Positions 9,476-18,174 of a stretch of 64,000 nucleotides of DNA are shown here, piece after piece. The translations under genes were made by a program, and so were the position numbers. Numbering within the stretch: position 1 is the stretch's first letter; every line of letters begins with the position of its first letter. Under the pieces are notes generated by a model. That model saw only the letters and a program-made list of their open reading frames with translations, did no database searches and had not been told where the DNA came from. The stretch spans positions 186,001 through 250,000 of the forward strand of contig CDRNVI010000032.1 of NCBI GenBank assembly GCA_977017575.1, read 5' to 3'. The stretch is from Paramoeba atlantica (lineage: Eukaryota; Discosea).

Positions 9476-9550
9476 CGGCGATAAATATACTGTCGCTCCG
9501 ATGACGTTTCGGACCGCTAACCTCATTTCTTCCATTTGTATCTCGTATCT

Positions 9551-10033
9551 CTACGATTTCAACCTCAGGTTCTGCGGAGATGGAACTGCGAGGCGGAGGT
9601 CTCGCCACGTGGACGAGGTGGAAGTTGTCTGTCTTTCGGTGTTTGATGATGCGACGTTGTAGAAGGTCATCTTTAAGGGAAGTGACTTCACTTCCTTCCA
9701 GTGTTGCCAAAGGTTATCCTTGACATCATCTTGAATTTGGTGAAAAAACTTTGGATCAACTTCAAGGTTTGCATCCCACAAGGTCGATAAAAAGTTTTCC
9801 ACCAAAGCTACTTGATCGTCGCGCAGTCTCTTTTTGAAAAAGAGAAAAATTTTCTCGTTCGCACGCACAACCTCGTACATGCGCCACATGTTTCGAAGAA
9901 ATTCTTGCAGGGAGTTGCGTGGGTGATTAAAGTATGCGCATATTGCTTCCGCAGAACGAGAGATGTAGCGCTTGATGGAAACATCTTTAGCTCGCTTGAT
10001 CAAGATAAGGACCTGTGCCACGTGACCGAACAT
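9551..10033 (-). CDS. Unknown helical protein, 160 aa, overlapping the zinc-ribbon frame
   Basis: Opens with an ATG inside the end of the zinc-ribbon frame (47 nt overlap, different frame). The protein is rich in aromatic and basic residues and predicted helical (for example KRYISRSAEAICAYF and WRMYEVVRANEKIFLFF); no family is recognised. Overlapping genes are unusual in such genomes. The pair may therefore be one gene split by a frameshift near 10033-10050, or a decaying gene. The C-terminal 35 residues are of low complexity and may be spurious. Confidence 0.4.
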   Translation of the reverse strand: MFGHVAQVLILIKRAKDVSIKRYISRSAEAICAYFNHPRNSLQEFLRNMWRMYEVVRANEKIFLFFKKRLRDDQVALVENFLSTLWDANLEVDPKFFHQIQDDVKDNLWQHWKEVKSLPLKMTFYNVASSNTERQTTSTSSTWRDLRLAVPSPQNLRLKS

Positions 10034-10331
10034 GAGTTTCGTGCCTCAAAGCATGCGGCCAACGTACTCTGCACACATTGAGAATTTTAGTCTCTTGAAG
10101 CTCACGAGCGTGAAGATGGTCGATGGCACTGGGCAGAAGTCGTTCCGAGTCCTTTGGAGCATTGCATAGAGGACAGTAGTTCGTGCCTATGATTACAGAG
10201 ACCCTTTGACATTGGATGCAAGGATCCTTTGCATCACTTTCAATGGTGCATGCACACAATACACACCGTATAGGTTCCCCCAAAGACACGTGGCGGTCCA
10301 CCTTGCAGCGAGGACAATACATTTTTCCCAT
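9987..10331 (-). CDS. Small protein with four CxxC knuckles (zinc ribbon)
   Basis: 114 codons from ATG (MGKMYCPRC). Four CxxC pairs, CPRC, CVLC, CIQC and CPLC, lie within the first 60 residues, a double zinc-ribbon arrangement that suggests metal and perhaps nucleic-acid or protein binding. After about residue 85 the frame loses character (HALRHETHVRSRGTGPYL), while the overlapping frame that begins at 10033 looks coding. A frameshifted single gene of about 245 residues is therefore possible. It is bracketed by GTGGCCCC repeats, so an origin as mobile-element cargo cannot be excluded. Confidence 0.5.
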   Translation of the reverse strand: MGKMYCPRCKVDRHVSLGEPIRCVLCACTIESDAKDPCIQCQRVSVIIGTNYCPLCNAPKDSERLLPSAIDHLHARELQETKILNVCRVRWPHALRHETHVRSRGTGPYLDQAS

Positions 10332-10489
10332 CACAATAATTTTGAATAGATGGAGAGTTCGAATCTAGAGAATAATAATGAGTATCATTTTGCATCACAA
10401 GGGGGCAACTTTTAAGAAATAACAGTAACAATCCATATCTGCTCAACTAAACTTATAAAAAATGATCAGCAAAGACCAGTAGCAGTGCC

Positions 10490-10536
10490 ACACCGTGGCC
10501 CCTAGTGGCCCACCGTGGCCCCGAGTGGACCCAAAA
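10490..10536 (+). repeat. GTGGCCCC-type short repeats, right copy
   Basis: Two tandem units, the first reading GTGGCCCCTAGTGG and the second GTGGCCCCGAGTGGACCC. The second is identical to the last unit of the left block near 9458-9475. Confidence 0.6.
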
Positions 10537-10859
10537 AAGATGTCAAGTTGCAGGGGGTCTAGTGCCAGCCACACTTGCATGGACTCCATTACGGTGTTCC
10601 TCTATATATTTTCACTGTTTTCACTTGTTTTTCAATAATCGAGGGTAGAGCGGTAGTTATACAACCACCGCAATTGAAGTTTTTACGGTAAGTGGATCTA
10701 AAGGCGAATTTAAGCGTTAGGGGATCTAATGAGAAAAAGCACCGGCAAGATATGCTTTAAATATAATTTTAGATACATACATGTAACTGCAAGGAAGGGA
10801 GACTTCGGTTTCTAGTTTCTACTACTGGAGGACTTTAATTAATCATTCAATTGATGTTT

Positions 10860-10882
10860 CCTTGGACTTTTAAAGTCCAAGG
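10860..10882. repeat. Perfect 11-bp-arm palindrome
   Basis: CCTTGGACTTT, one T, then AAAGTCCAAGG. One of several near-perfect palindromes with a 0-1 nt centre found between genes in this window. Confidence 0.8.
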
Positions 10883-10962
10883 TATGTAAACGCTTTAGAC
10901 TCATTAGCAAGGTACTTCGGTTAACATATTTTGATAAAGAAAGACATGAAAAAATCCAGATG

Positions 10963-11454
10963 TCACTTCTTTTTCGAGAAGGTTTGTGTCATGTTGCACA
11001 CGTTGTAAAGAATATGCTGTGCATTGCGTTGGACGGCGTCCTTGACCAAGCCAACCTCGGAACTTTGAATACTGTGGATCAATGACTTCGTGTGTTGAAT
11101 TTGATTCTTCTGCTCTTTTAGAAGTGTAATAAGCTCTTTCATTGCAGTATCTTGCTGATCTCGAAGTGCAGCCAATGCGCATTGACGAAGACGATGCGAA
11201 TACAGAGCGATAGCTAACTCAGCACCCATAGGAAGTAGGCAAGTTTTTTTTGCCATGTTCCCTGATGGAGAATCACCATTTCCGCGTTGAATGCTTTCTA
11301 AACCTTCATGACATTTTTTTGAAGTTCGTAGCAACGGTAGTGAAATTACTCTGAGCAAGTGAGCCCAACTTTCGGGATGTTGTCTGCTCCAATCCTCGTT
11401 GTCACTGTGAGGCGCTATTTGTGGATACGTCTCGATTAACCCGGTGCTCGTCAT
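10963..11454 (-). CDS. Hypothetical coiled-coil protein
   Basis: 163 codons from the Met of MTSTGLIETYPQ. An upstream in-frame ATG at 11529 would add 25 residues, but that stretch is AT-rich and looks like leader, so I prefer the inner start. Residues about 85-150 form a continuous amphipathic helix (LRDQQDTAMKELITLLKEQK), likely a coiled coil. The tail is basic (TFSKKK). No family is recognised. Confidence 0.55.
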   Translation of the reverse strand: MTSTGLIETYPQIAPHSDNEDWSRQHPESWAHLLRVISLPLLRTSKKCHEGLESIQRGNGDSPSGNMAKKTCLLPMGAELAIALYSHRLRQCALAALRDQQDTAMKELITLLKEQKNQIQHTKSLIHSIQSSEVGLVKDAVQRNAQHILYNVCNMTQTFSKKK

Positions 11455-11943
11455 TTCAAATTGTAGATTCCTTTTCGAATAAACAATATTCACAAAATGT
11501 AATATCTCGTATGAGAAAATATTGGGCATTAAATAGACTAACGTAAAAAGGGAAATGGCTTAAGGAAAAGACTTGAAAAAAAAAGGAATAATCAATTGCA
11601 AGAAAAGCACTTTGAACGGAACACAAAATTCTTTTTCCTCAGCACGAAGGTTTTAAGATCTTTGACGAAATAACATTAGGACCGACATCAGCACACGGAG
11701 TCATGGCTAAATGTTTTAGTAGACATGTAAAATACACGTTAGTTCACTACGATAGGACCGCAATATTGAGTTTCCCTTACAACTGCGTGCTCGAACAACG
11801 CGCATGATGTCCAACATGAATACGACATAATCGTGGATTTCAATGCACAGTGTAACCTAACCAGAGTGTAGACATACACTACTGTATCTTGAAAAGAACA
11901 TTACTTTCTTTATGATTTCTTCTACTACATACCAATTCCAGAT
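11455..11943. other. Intergenic, nothing recognised
   Basis: AT-rich sequence between the CDC27 stop and the coiled-coil gene. No repeat, RNA or coding signal that I can support. Confidence 0.5.
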
Positions 11944-13998
11944 TCAGACAGCTAATTCTTGAACAGAAATGCGTGCTACATCTGCCCAATTTTCATCCAA
12001 ATCGGCGGCTCGTTGGTAGTTGAAAATTGCCTCTGATTTCCGACGGAGTTTCTCATGACAACGCGCTAAATTGAGGTGTACAAGCGCGTCCTCTGGACAG
12101 TGAATCCGCAAGAATTCTAAATCAGGAAAAGCCTTTTCATAGTTTGTTCGAAGCATTTCCAAGTGAGCCCGACGATGGCGTACGTTATGGTTCTTAGAAT
12201 CAACTTCCAATATTTGATCATAAATATTTAAAGCTCGAGTGCGTGCTTCTTCATCGTCGAGTTCTTCAAGTGACATTGCTAAGCCTGTCGCTAGAGCAGG
12301 ATTTTCAGGCTTCAAGGCTTGCGCTGCCTCAAAGTAAGTTATAGCTAGAGGAAACTTACCACGTCGTCGTTCCACCTCGCCCAGTCCCGCAATCGCCGCA
12401 TACAAACGTGGGTCGAAATCTAACGCCCGTTGAAAGCGCTCTGATGCTGACCTCCACGCCTCCTGACGTAAAAGCTCGAACCCAAGTAACACATGTCCGT
12501 ACGCAAAATCCTCCTGCACGCCAATCGCAAGCGTGAACAGACGCTCTGCCTCCTCTACCTCTCCACAAAGGCTGTGGTAGTTACCGGCAACACACATAGC
12601 GATCACGGAAAACGGTTCCTGGGCCACACAACGTTGTGCCAGGGTACGAAGTTCAGCCACGGCTCGTGTGTGCCACAGCGCTATACTGTAGTACAGAAGC
12701 GAGGGGTCCATTTTCCACGCATAGTGCCGGGTGTATGTCGACCACGACCGCACCGCCTCCGTGTATAGCCCTCTCTCGTAGTAGGTCTGCGCCAGCATCG
12801 GGAGATACCACTCCGCGTGTTTGTGTGCGGTAGCGAAGGACCCGTTGGTGAGACAGGACAGCCCACTGGTGTTACTCCCACGGAGACACTGGCGTGCCTC
12901 TACGTAGGGCTTTAGCACATCCACGACGGAGTGAAGTCTCTGGGCGTAGGTTTTTCGTAAAGGTCGCGGGTGAGTGCTCTCGGGGCTTATGTCCCCCATG
13001 TGGGTTGTGTGTAGAAAAGTACTCCGACGTCCGTAACTTGACGGTCGCCCGTCAAGGACTAAGTTGGAGAACTGTTGCAATGGGGTGCGACGTCCGAGCA
13101 TGTTCGGGCGACGCTCTGAGGGTGGGGTGTGAAGATTTCGGGGTCGAGGCGACTTCATGAGAGGGGGAGGTGTACGCCTCGCGGTAGAGTTCCTCACAGG
13201 AGCCGGAGTGGAATATTCAAGAGAGGAATCCAAGGCTGAGCCCTGGGTGGTTCTAGTGGAGCTACGCATAGTAAGTCCACCCAGCGTACTTCGCCGATGT
13301 TTTCCTATAAGAGAACGTGTGAATACGGGAGGGGCGGCAGAAGGGTCTGACGTTTTGCACTCGGCTGAGGAAGGGACAGGTTCATTACTTTCCTTTGCCA
13401 TGTTCGGTTTTTCCGTCTTACAGTGTGTGTCGTTTTCAGATGCGGCATCAAAGTGTTCTGCTGTAAATTTATGAAATACATCATCCGTATCGGCGCCTCC
13501 ACACAAAGCTTCATCGAGCGCTGCTATTTGGGTGGGATCTATAGAGTAACACTGTGAGTACGACTTTTTTGCCTCTGCGTGCTTGCCTAACCGTTTCTTG
13601 CACTCTGAAGTCCAATAAAGTATTCCACAGAAAAGGTCTTCTCGAATTTCGTGTGCTATGTCTTCCGTAGTTGACTCCAACGCATATCGTAATTCAGTTA
13701 AAGTTCGTTCAGCTTGCTTGAAATTCCCCACCTGCACCTGTGCTACTCCAAATAAGTACATTAAGCGAGCATAGGCAACGATATCATTCAAGGAAAACGG
13801 ATAGAGCGATTCTATAAAACGACAAACGGTTCGAACTTCGCCAGCGAGGTAGTAAGTCTGCGCTAAGATATGGGCTGTGCTAAGATCCCGATTTATTTCA
13901 TAGAGGCGATGAGCTAAAAAGATTGCATTGCGGTGAAGCAGAAGCCGGTGTGAACGATCAATAGCAGCGTGGAGACTCCTTATGACCTCGTTGTCCAT
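11944..13998 (-). CDS. CDC27: Anaphase-promoting complex subunit 3 (CDC27)
   Basis: 684 codons. It shows the CDC27/APC3 plan: an N-terminal TPR domain (residues about 1-150, ALYEIN-like helices and TYYLAGEVRTVCRFIE), a low-complexity linker (about 165-390), and a C-terminal TPR superhelix (about 400-684). There HVLLGFELLRQEAWRSASERF and AIAGLGEVERRRGKFPLAITYF are typical repeats. The linker is full of S/T-P sites such as RRTPPPLMKSPRP, fitting mitotic phosphorylation. APC3 binds co-activators in the ubiquitin ligase that triggers anaphase. The central coding part is more GC-rich than the ends. Confidence 0.85.
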   Translation of the reverse strand: MDNEVIRSLHAAIDRSHRLLLHRNAIFLAHRLYEINRDLSTAHILAQTYYLAGEVRTVCRFIESLYPFSLNDIVAYARLMYLFGVAQVQVGNFKQAERTLTELRYALESTTEDIAHEIREDLFCGILYWTSECKKRLGKHAEAKKSYSQCYSIDPTQIAALDEALCGGADTDDVFHKFTAEHFDAASENDTHCKTEKPNMAKESNEPVPSSAECKTSDPSAAPPVFTRSLIGKHRRSTLGGLTMRSSTRTTQGSALDSSLEYSTPAPVRNSTARRTPPPLMKSPRPRNLHTPPSERRPNMLGRRTPLQQFSNLVLDGRPSSYGRRSTFLHTTHMGDISPESTHPRPLRKTYAQRLHSVVDVLKPYVEARQCLRGSNTSGLSCLTNGSFATAHKHAEWYLPMLAQTYYERGLYTEAVRSWSTYTRHYAWKMDPSLLYYSIALWHTRAVAELRTLAQRCVAQEPFSVIAMCVAGNYHSLCGEVEEAERLFTLAIGVQEDFAYGHVLLGFELLRQEAWRSASERFQRALDFDPRLYAAIAGLGEVERRRGKFPLAITYFEAAQALKPENPALATGLAMSLEELDDEEARTRALNIYDQILEVDSKNHNVRHRRAHLEMLRTNYEKAFPDLEFLRIHCPEDALVHLNLARCHEKLRRKSEAIFNYQRAADLDENWADVARISVQELAV

Positions 13999-14448
13999 CT
14001 AAGAGTAAAACAAGGTGTTATTGATTCAATTGAATCTATGCCACGTATAATTGTTCAACTTTCAAATAGAGTACTTAGTTACGAAACATGCACAAAGCAA
14101 TTTCGCTTAAAATATTGCTACGAAATGTAGTACGATTATAAATTTCAACGACTACATCACAAAACCATTTTCTAGCAGTTCCTTAACGGCTTCAGTGTAC
14201 TGGGAAAAAAATGTCTTTTGCGGAAGGGTTAAACAAATTTACTCCGCGGTCGGTTCGTGAGTTACGTTATACCGTAGACTCGTATACCAAACAGTGATTT
14301 CGTTAAATTACAAAAGGCAAACAAAGCAAAGAAAAAACACGCCCAAAATACCAGTAAGCCAGCAAAAAAGTCGTGCGAAACGAAAATTCAAAAGCTACTC
14401 AAACGTCAAACAATCAAAAGCAAATGAAAACAATCCAACGGTTAATCA
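13999..14448. other. Intergenic, nothing recognised
   Basis: AT-rich gap of 450 bp between CDC27 and the Hip gene; no repeat or RNA gene identified. Confidence 0.5.
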
Positions 14449-15555
14449 TTAATCTAATTCGTCCCTGGATTGGGGCTTTGAAGAAGTTGATTTTGATGCT
14501 GATATATCGTTGAATGGAGCTGATTCACTATTCGTACCGCTGGCGGAAGCCGAGGGCATGTTCATAGATGACATCATCTTCGAGATCAATTTAGACATTT
14601 TTGGGTCTTGCATGTATTGCATAGCACTCATAGGATTACTCATTAAGTTTTTAAGTTTCTCCGCCGTTTCAGGATCACGAAGAGCTGCTTGTACCTCAGG
14701 GTCTTGAAAAAGCGAATCCATCTTAGGAATGCCGCTGAAGGACGCGCCCGTAAATGGCGTCTCTGCCGTACTCGATGCTTCGGGTGTTTGACTTTTGTTC
14801 TGTCGTGGCATATAAAAATTTCTTTCTTCCGATTCATGACGCGCGGCCCTTCTCTCCTCCCGCACACGTTGCTTTGTGCGTAATTGACGGGCGCGAGACT
14901 CGACAAACTTTAACACTTCCGATGTATCGGGGTCATAATCAACTCGGTTAGCAGCATTTAAATCCAACGTGGCTTGAGCGTAGTTACCCAGATACCGATG
15001 TGCCATACCTCGTACACGGAGAGCTTTCGCATTCTCCGGATTGTATTGCAAGGCTCTGTTCGAGTCTTTTACAGCACAGTTGGGCCTTTTCCACTTTAAA
15101 TAGCACTGAGCGCGAAGTGCCCAGAGGGGAGCTTTGTAGGGATTACAACGTAATGCCTCATTGATCTTTTCTATTCCCTTTGAGAGATCGCCCGCTTGTA
15201 TGAGTTGTGCTGCCTCGGACCGAAGTTTGTTTATGTGCGTCTCCAAAGCCTCATCTGAGACTGATTCAGTGGGTTCCAGGACTTCCTCGTATGAGGGGTC
15301 TTGAGGCTCCACTGTCCATAGATCCGGGTCCGGGTCTTCATCGGAGGAGATATCTGATTCTTCATCCATATCACATCCCAAGGAGTTTTCCGGAACGTCA
15401 CGCTCACAGGGATTGTTAAGAAAGTTAGTACTGGCGTATTGAAGGAAATCGCGAAAAAAGGTCAAACGATCATCCTGAAGAAGATCTGGGTTTTCTTGAA
15501 TCTTTTGAACGAACGAACGAACTGTAGTTATTTCTTCTTCGCACAAATTATTCAT
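14449..15555 (-). CDS. Hsp70-interacting protein (Hip/ST13-like)
   Basis: 368 codons. Domain order fits Hip: an N-terminal dimerisation-like region (residues 1-45), an acidic stretch (CDMDEESDISSDEDPDPD), three TPRs (about 105-215), a charged basic helix, and a C-terminal DP/STI1 domain. That domain contains DSLFQDPEVQAALRDPE and DPKMSKLISKM, close to the wording in animal and plant Hip. Hip stabilises the ADP state of cytosolic Hsp70. It lacks the GGMP repeats between TPR and DP domain that some family members have. Assignment is strong at family level. Confidence 0.85.
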   Translation of the reverse strand: MNNLCEEEITTVRSFVQKIQENPDLLQDDRLTFFRDFLQYASTNFLNNPCERDVPENSLGCDMDEESDISSDEDPDPDLWTVEPQDPSYEEVLEPTESVSDEALETHINKLRSEAAQLIQAGDLSKGIEKINEALRCNPYKAPLWALRAQCYLKWKRPNCAVKDSNRALQYNPENAKALRVRGMAHRYLGNYAQATLDLNAANRVDYDPDTSEVLKFVESRARQLRTKQRVREERRAARHESEERNFYMPRQNKSQTPEASSTAETPFTGASFSGIPKMDSLFQDPEVQAALRDPETAEKLKNLMSNPMSAMQYMQDPKMSKLISKMMSSMNMPSASASGTNSESAPFNDISASKSTSSKPQSRDELD

Positions 15556-15727
15556 AAGTTATAAAGAAACAAAAACTTTCTTGCCGCTATTTTACTAAAC
15601 TAAATGGCAATGAAGAGAAAATCGTTTCGCTTGTTTAGAAAGAGGGTGATGAATTCAAAATGTACACAAAAAATGAAGACCAGTCGCTTAACACAGTATT
15701 AAAATATGCAATTCTTAAATGTTACTA

Positions 15728-16202
15728 AACCCCCCGCACACTATTATTCCGGATTTTTTCGTCCACATTTTCCGGAATAATAAGTGTGCGCGCACACTTA
15801 GGTGTTGGTGCCGCCTTGGGCAAGCGGAAACTGGCAGATGACGTCGGTCTCGGAACTTCCAAATCAGTCTGTGAAGGGTCTGGCTTGCCAGTGACCGTCC
15901 GGAGCAGTCAGGGTCTTCGGAAGAGCCATCGTTGAAGGATTCTTCATCGGGAGAATTCGAGTTTCTTTCTTCAATAATGTCAACGCCCCATTCACGACGC
16001 TCCTGGCGAAGGTTCTTTGTTTCAAGGTATACCAAATTTTTCTCGAATCCAGGAATCCAATTTTTTCCATTGGCAGAGATAAAATTTTGTAAAAAATCTC
16101 AAAGGTGAAATAATAAAAAAAAGCGGAATAATAAGTGTGTTTGCGGAATAATAAGTGTTTCCGGAATAATAAAAAAAACGGAATAATAAGTGTGCGGGGG
16201 GT
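15728..16202. mobile_element. TA-flanked inverted-repeat element B, about 475 bp
   Basis: TA at 15726-15727 and 16203-16204 flank ends reading ACCCCCCGCACAC (left) and GTGTGCGGGGGGT (right). The left end folds back: its TATTATTCCG is answered by CGGAATAATAAGTGTG at about 15773-15789, which runs into the 18-bp palindrome AAGTGTGCGCGCACACTT (15783-15800). The right end has four copies of CGGAATAATAA between about 16131 and 16190. The body carries R1 copy 2 and an open stretch on the minus strand; that frame may be a relic of the element's own protein. Confidence 0.7.
15801..15911 (-). repeat. Dispersed repeat R1, copy 2
   Basis: The reverse complement is about 90 percent identical to 9004-9111. 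It lies inside element B. In the matching frame the minus-strand reading is SGRSLASQTLHRLIWKF and continues upstream for over 50 codons of acidic, coding-like sequence (DEESFNDGSSEDPD). Confidence 0.7.
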
Positions 16203-16491
16203 TAAAATGAGTTGCTACGAAAAGGATTAAACTAAAAAAAGAATTGTACGTTGTATCTTGATGCAAAAAGAATACCGGTATCGGACTTCCTGCGTAATGT
16301 TTCTTGCAGTATTGAAAAAGATCTGCAGAAAAACTTTTTGAAGATGGAGTGCATTTACATGACCAGAATGATAGAGTATAGTGATAGAGAACATTTACCA
16401 TTGAAATTGTCGTTCGACTGTGTACATTATTCCATACGCCAGAAAAACTGTTTTCTATCTGTTCACGGTAGTACTAAAATGATGGATTTTA

Positions 16492-17655
16492 TCAGGAAAA
16501 AATTCCAATCTGTTGATTCCATTCTCTATGCAAAAAAGAGTTAGCCTGTTGAATTCGATCTACCCAAGATTCTGCTTTCTTGGCGAAGACACCAATTTCT
16601 TGAGGATGTAATACACGGGGCTTAATTAGAGTTACCGTTAATGTTCTCGCAATGCCATCCATCCGACCTTCGAAAAGATCCAAGGATAGCGCTGAAATCA
16701 GTAACGATTCCACGTCAGTCGCATTTATTTCGCAACGCTGCGCAATTTGAGAAAATGTCAGAATACGGCCCTTGTTTTCCGGAGTGTAGAAAATATAGTG
16801 CAACAGGCTCATGAGAGTGAATTTTTGCTCAAGTCCTTCAGAATGAATTCGTATGAGATCATTGTGCGAGATTTCTAGAGAGTACTTTGTTTTGAGATTT
16901 TTCCATGACTCAACGTCTCCTTCTTGAAATGATTGAAGAATCGTGCTCAACCACGGAGCTGTGTCTTTAAGTCCTTCACTGACACGAACATTACTCAATA
17001 GCTCTCCAAAATTGTGTAGCTGAGGACATAAAAGTGCAGATATCGCAACCTGCACACAAAGACCAGAGAAATCATTAGGTTCCAGTGTGACGTTCGTGTC
17101 ACAATAAGCCAAATATTGAAAAACACAAGTGTAAAAGAACTCCCACTCTTGACGAAACCAGTGCGCTACGCAGCGCATACGATAATACTGCATCCATAAA
17201 AGGGGAGAGACACGGACACGGTCCAAAGGGCGCGTGTAGTCTTCAATTTCACGGCATGCGGCATCGAGCAACAAATATGAATTATTGCAGGCATGCGTAG
17301 CTATGGAGAATTCGGCTTGAATACATTTCTGAGCCTCGAAATCTTTTGATACGACATTCTTCAAAAAACTGCAACGAGTTTCTGGCGAAAACGTAAGAGC
17401 AATCATCAAAGAAAGTCGAGCGTAAGAGATCGGATTGAAGAACTCGGCTTTGGGGTAAAGGACAAGATGATGAACTCTTTCTCCATTTTGGGCTAGAAAA
17501 GAGGTATTGTGGAAAAGCTCAAAAGCATGTAGAGTGACTTCATGCCACATATTTTTATGAAAGGCCTCAAACAAAAGTCGAACGGTGTCCTGGAGTGCGG
17601 GGTACTCGGCACTAGCATTAAGCGCATCGGATAAAGAACTTCTTGATTGTGCCAT
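16492..17655 (-). CDS. 26S proteasome regulatory subunit Rpn9 (PSMD13)
   Basis: 387 codons, the size of Rpn9. The helical repeat region is followed by a C-terminal PCI domain (about 255-360) with TFSQIAQRCEINATDVESLL and LTVTLIKPRVLHPQEIG. These align with the winged-helix part of PSMD13 (PRVL then an alpha-helical tail ending in a W-containing helix). Rpn9 is a non-ATPase lid subunit of the 19S particle. Rpn5, 6 and 7 and CSN subunits share the PCI fold, but the tail wording fits Rpn9 best. Confidence 0.85.
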   Translation of the reverse strand: MAQSRSSLSDALNASAEYPALQDTVRLLFEAFHKNMWHEVTLHAFELFHNTSFLAQNGERVHHLVLYPKAEFFNPISYARLSLMIALTFSPETRCSFLKNVVSKDFEAQKCIQAEFSIATHACNNSYLLLDAACREIEDYTRPLDRVRVSPLLWMQYYRMRCVAHWFRQEWEFFYTCVFQYLAYCDTNVTLEPNDFSGLCVQVAISALLCPQLHNFGELLSNVRVSEGLKDTAPWLSTILQSFQEGDVESWKNLKTKYSLEISHNDLIRIHSEGLEQKFTLMSLLHYIFYTPENKGRILTFSQIAQRCEINATDVESLLISALSLDLFEGRMDGIARTLTVTLIKPRVLHPQEIGVFAKKAESWVDRIQQANSFLHREWNQQIGIFS

Positions 17656-18174
17656 AATAGGATCAGAGAATCAAGGTAATGCAAAACGGCTTTTTGTAGA
17701 CTATTCTAAGGCAAACTATTTTTGTAAATGATTCCTCTTATTTTTAGATTATCTAAAAAGAATCTAAGATAAAGTAAAGTGGCTGAAAAAAGCGCGAGGA
17801 TACCTGCACAGATTTGACGTCAGACGATATGTCTGGTGAAGCTACGCCCAGTGAAATTCACTGGACTTATGAAAGTAACGTTCGGTTTTTTCGATTTATA
17901 GAAATTAATGCTCCCGCGTAAAACAGATTTTTATAACTCGAAAGTATAAATTTATGAGAGAGCAACATATTTTTTATGCTTTTAAGATTAATTTTGGCCA
18001 CCCAAAATGAACCCCCAACAAGGAGGTGTCCTGGAAAAGCCGAGCAAACTTTAGCAAAACCTGGCAAAACTTGACAGGTTTCAACCCTCTACATAATACC
18101 GTAATTGAATATTTGGCTGCAAGGGAATTTGCAAATTTAGGAACGCCTCACCATGATATACTATGCTTTGCTGA
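17656..18174. other. Intergenic with palindromes and R2 end motif
   Basis: No gene. CCAGTGAA and its complement around a single A form a palindrome at 17848-17864, next to CAGAC/GTCTG. At 18053-18091 lies the R2 motif, listed separately. Confidence 0.6.
18053..18091 (+). repeat. R2 terminal motif, copy 1
   Basis: A segment ending ACAGGTTTCAACCCTCTA, preceded by GCAAAACCTGGCAAAACTTG. The same 36-bp string recurs with few changes at 27116-27156, and a weaker match to its last 16 bp occurs at about 8466-8481. Each ends at TA, like the right end of a TA-inserting element whose left end I could not find. Confidence 0.6.

Larger units (their letters stand above)
7381..9550. other. Gene-free mobile-element graveyard
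   Basis: About 2.2 kb without a convincing intact gene. It holds a PIF1-like helicase fossil, two hairpins, a helix-turn-helix transposase piece, a cluster of inverted repeats, one copy of dispersed repeat R1, a tRNA-like sequence with both pol III boxes, and GTGGCCCC-type repeats; each is listed separately. Small plus-strand frames at 7531-7779 and 9432-9662 look accidental. Confidence 0.7.
10332..10962. other. Intergenic with repeat block and perfect palindrome
   Basis: No gene seen. It holds the right GTGGCCCC block (10490-10536) and a perfect palindrome at 10860-10882, CCTTGGACTTT plus complement with a 1-nt centre, about 80 bp from the next gene stop. Confidence 0.65.
15556..16491. other. 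Intergenic, mostly TIR element B
   Basis: The gap is dominated by element B (15728-16202). From 16206 to 16491 the sequence is AT-rich with a plus-strand open stretch that shows no coding character. Confidence 0.6.
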
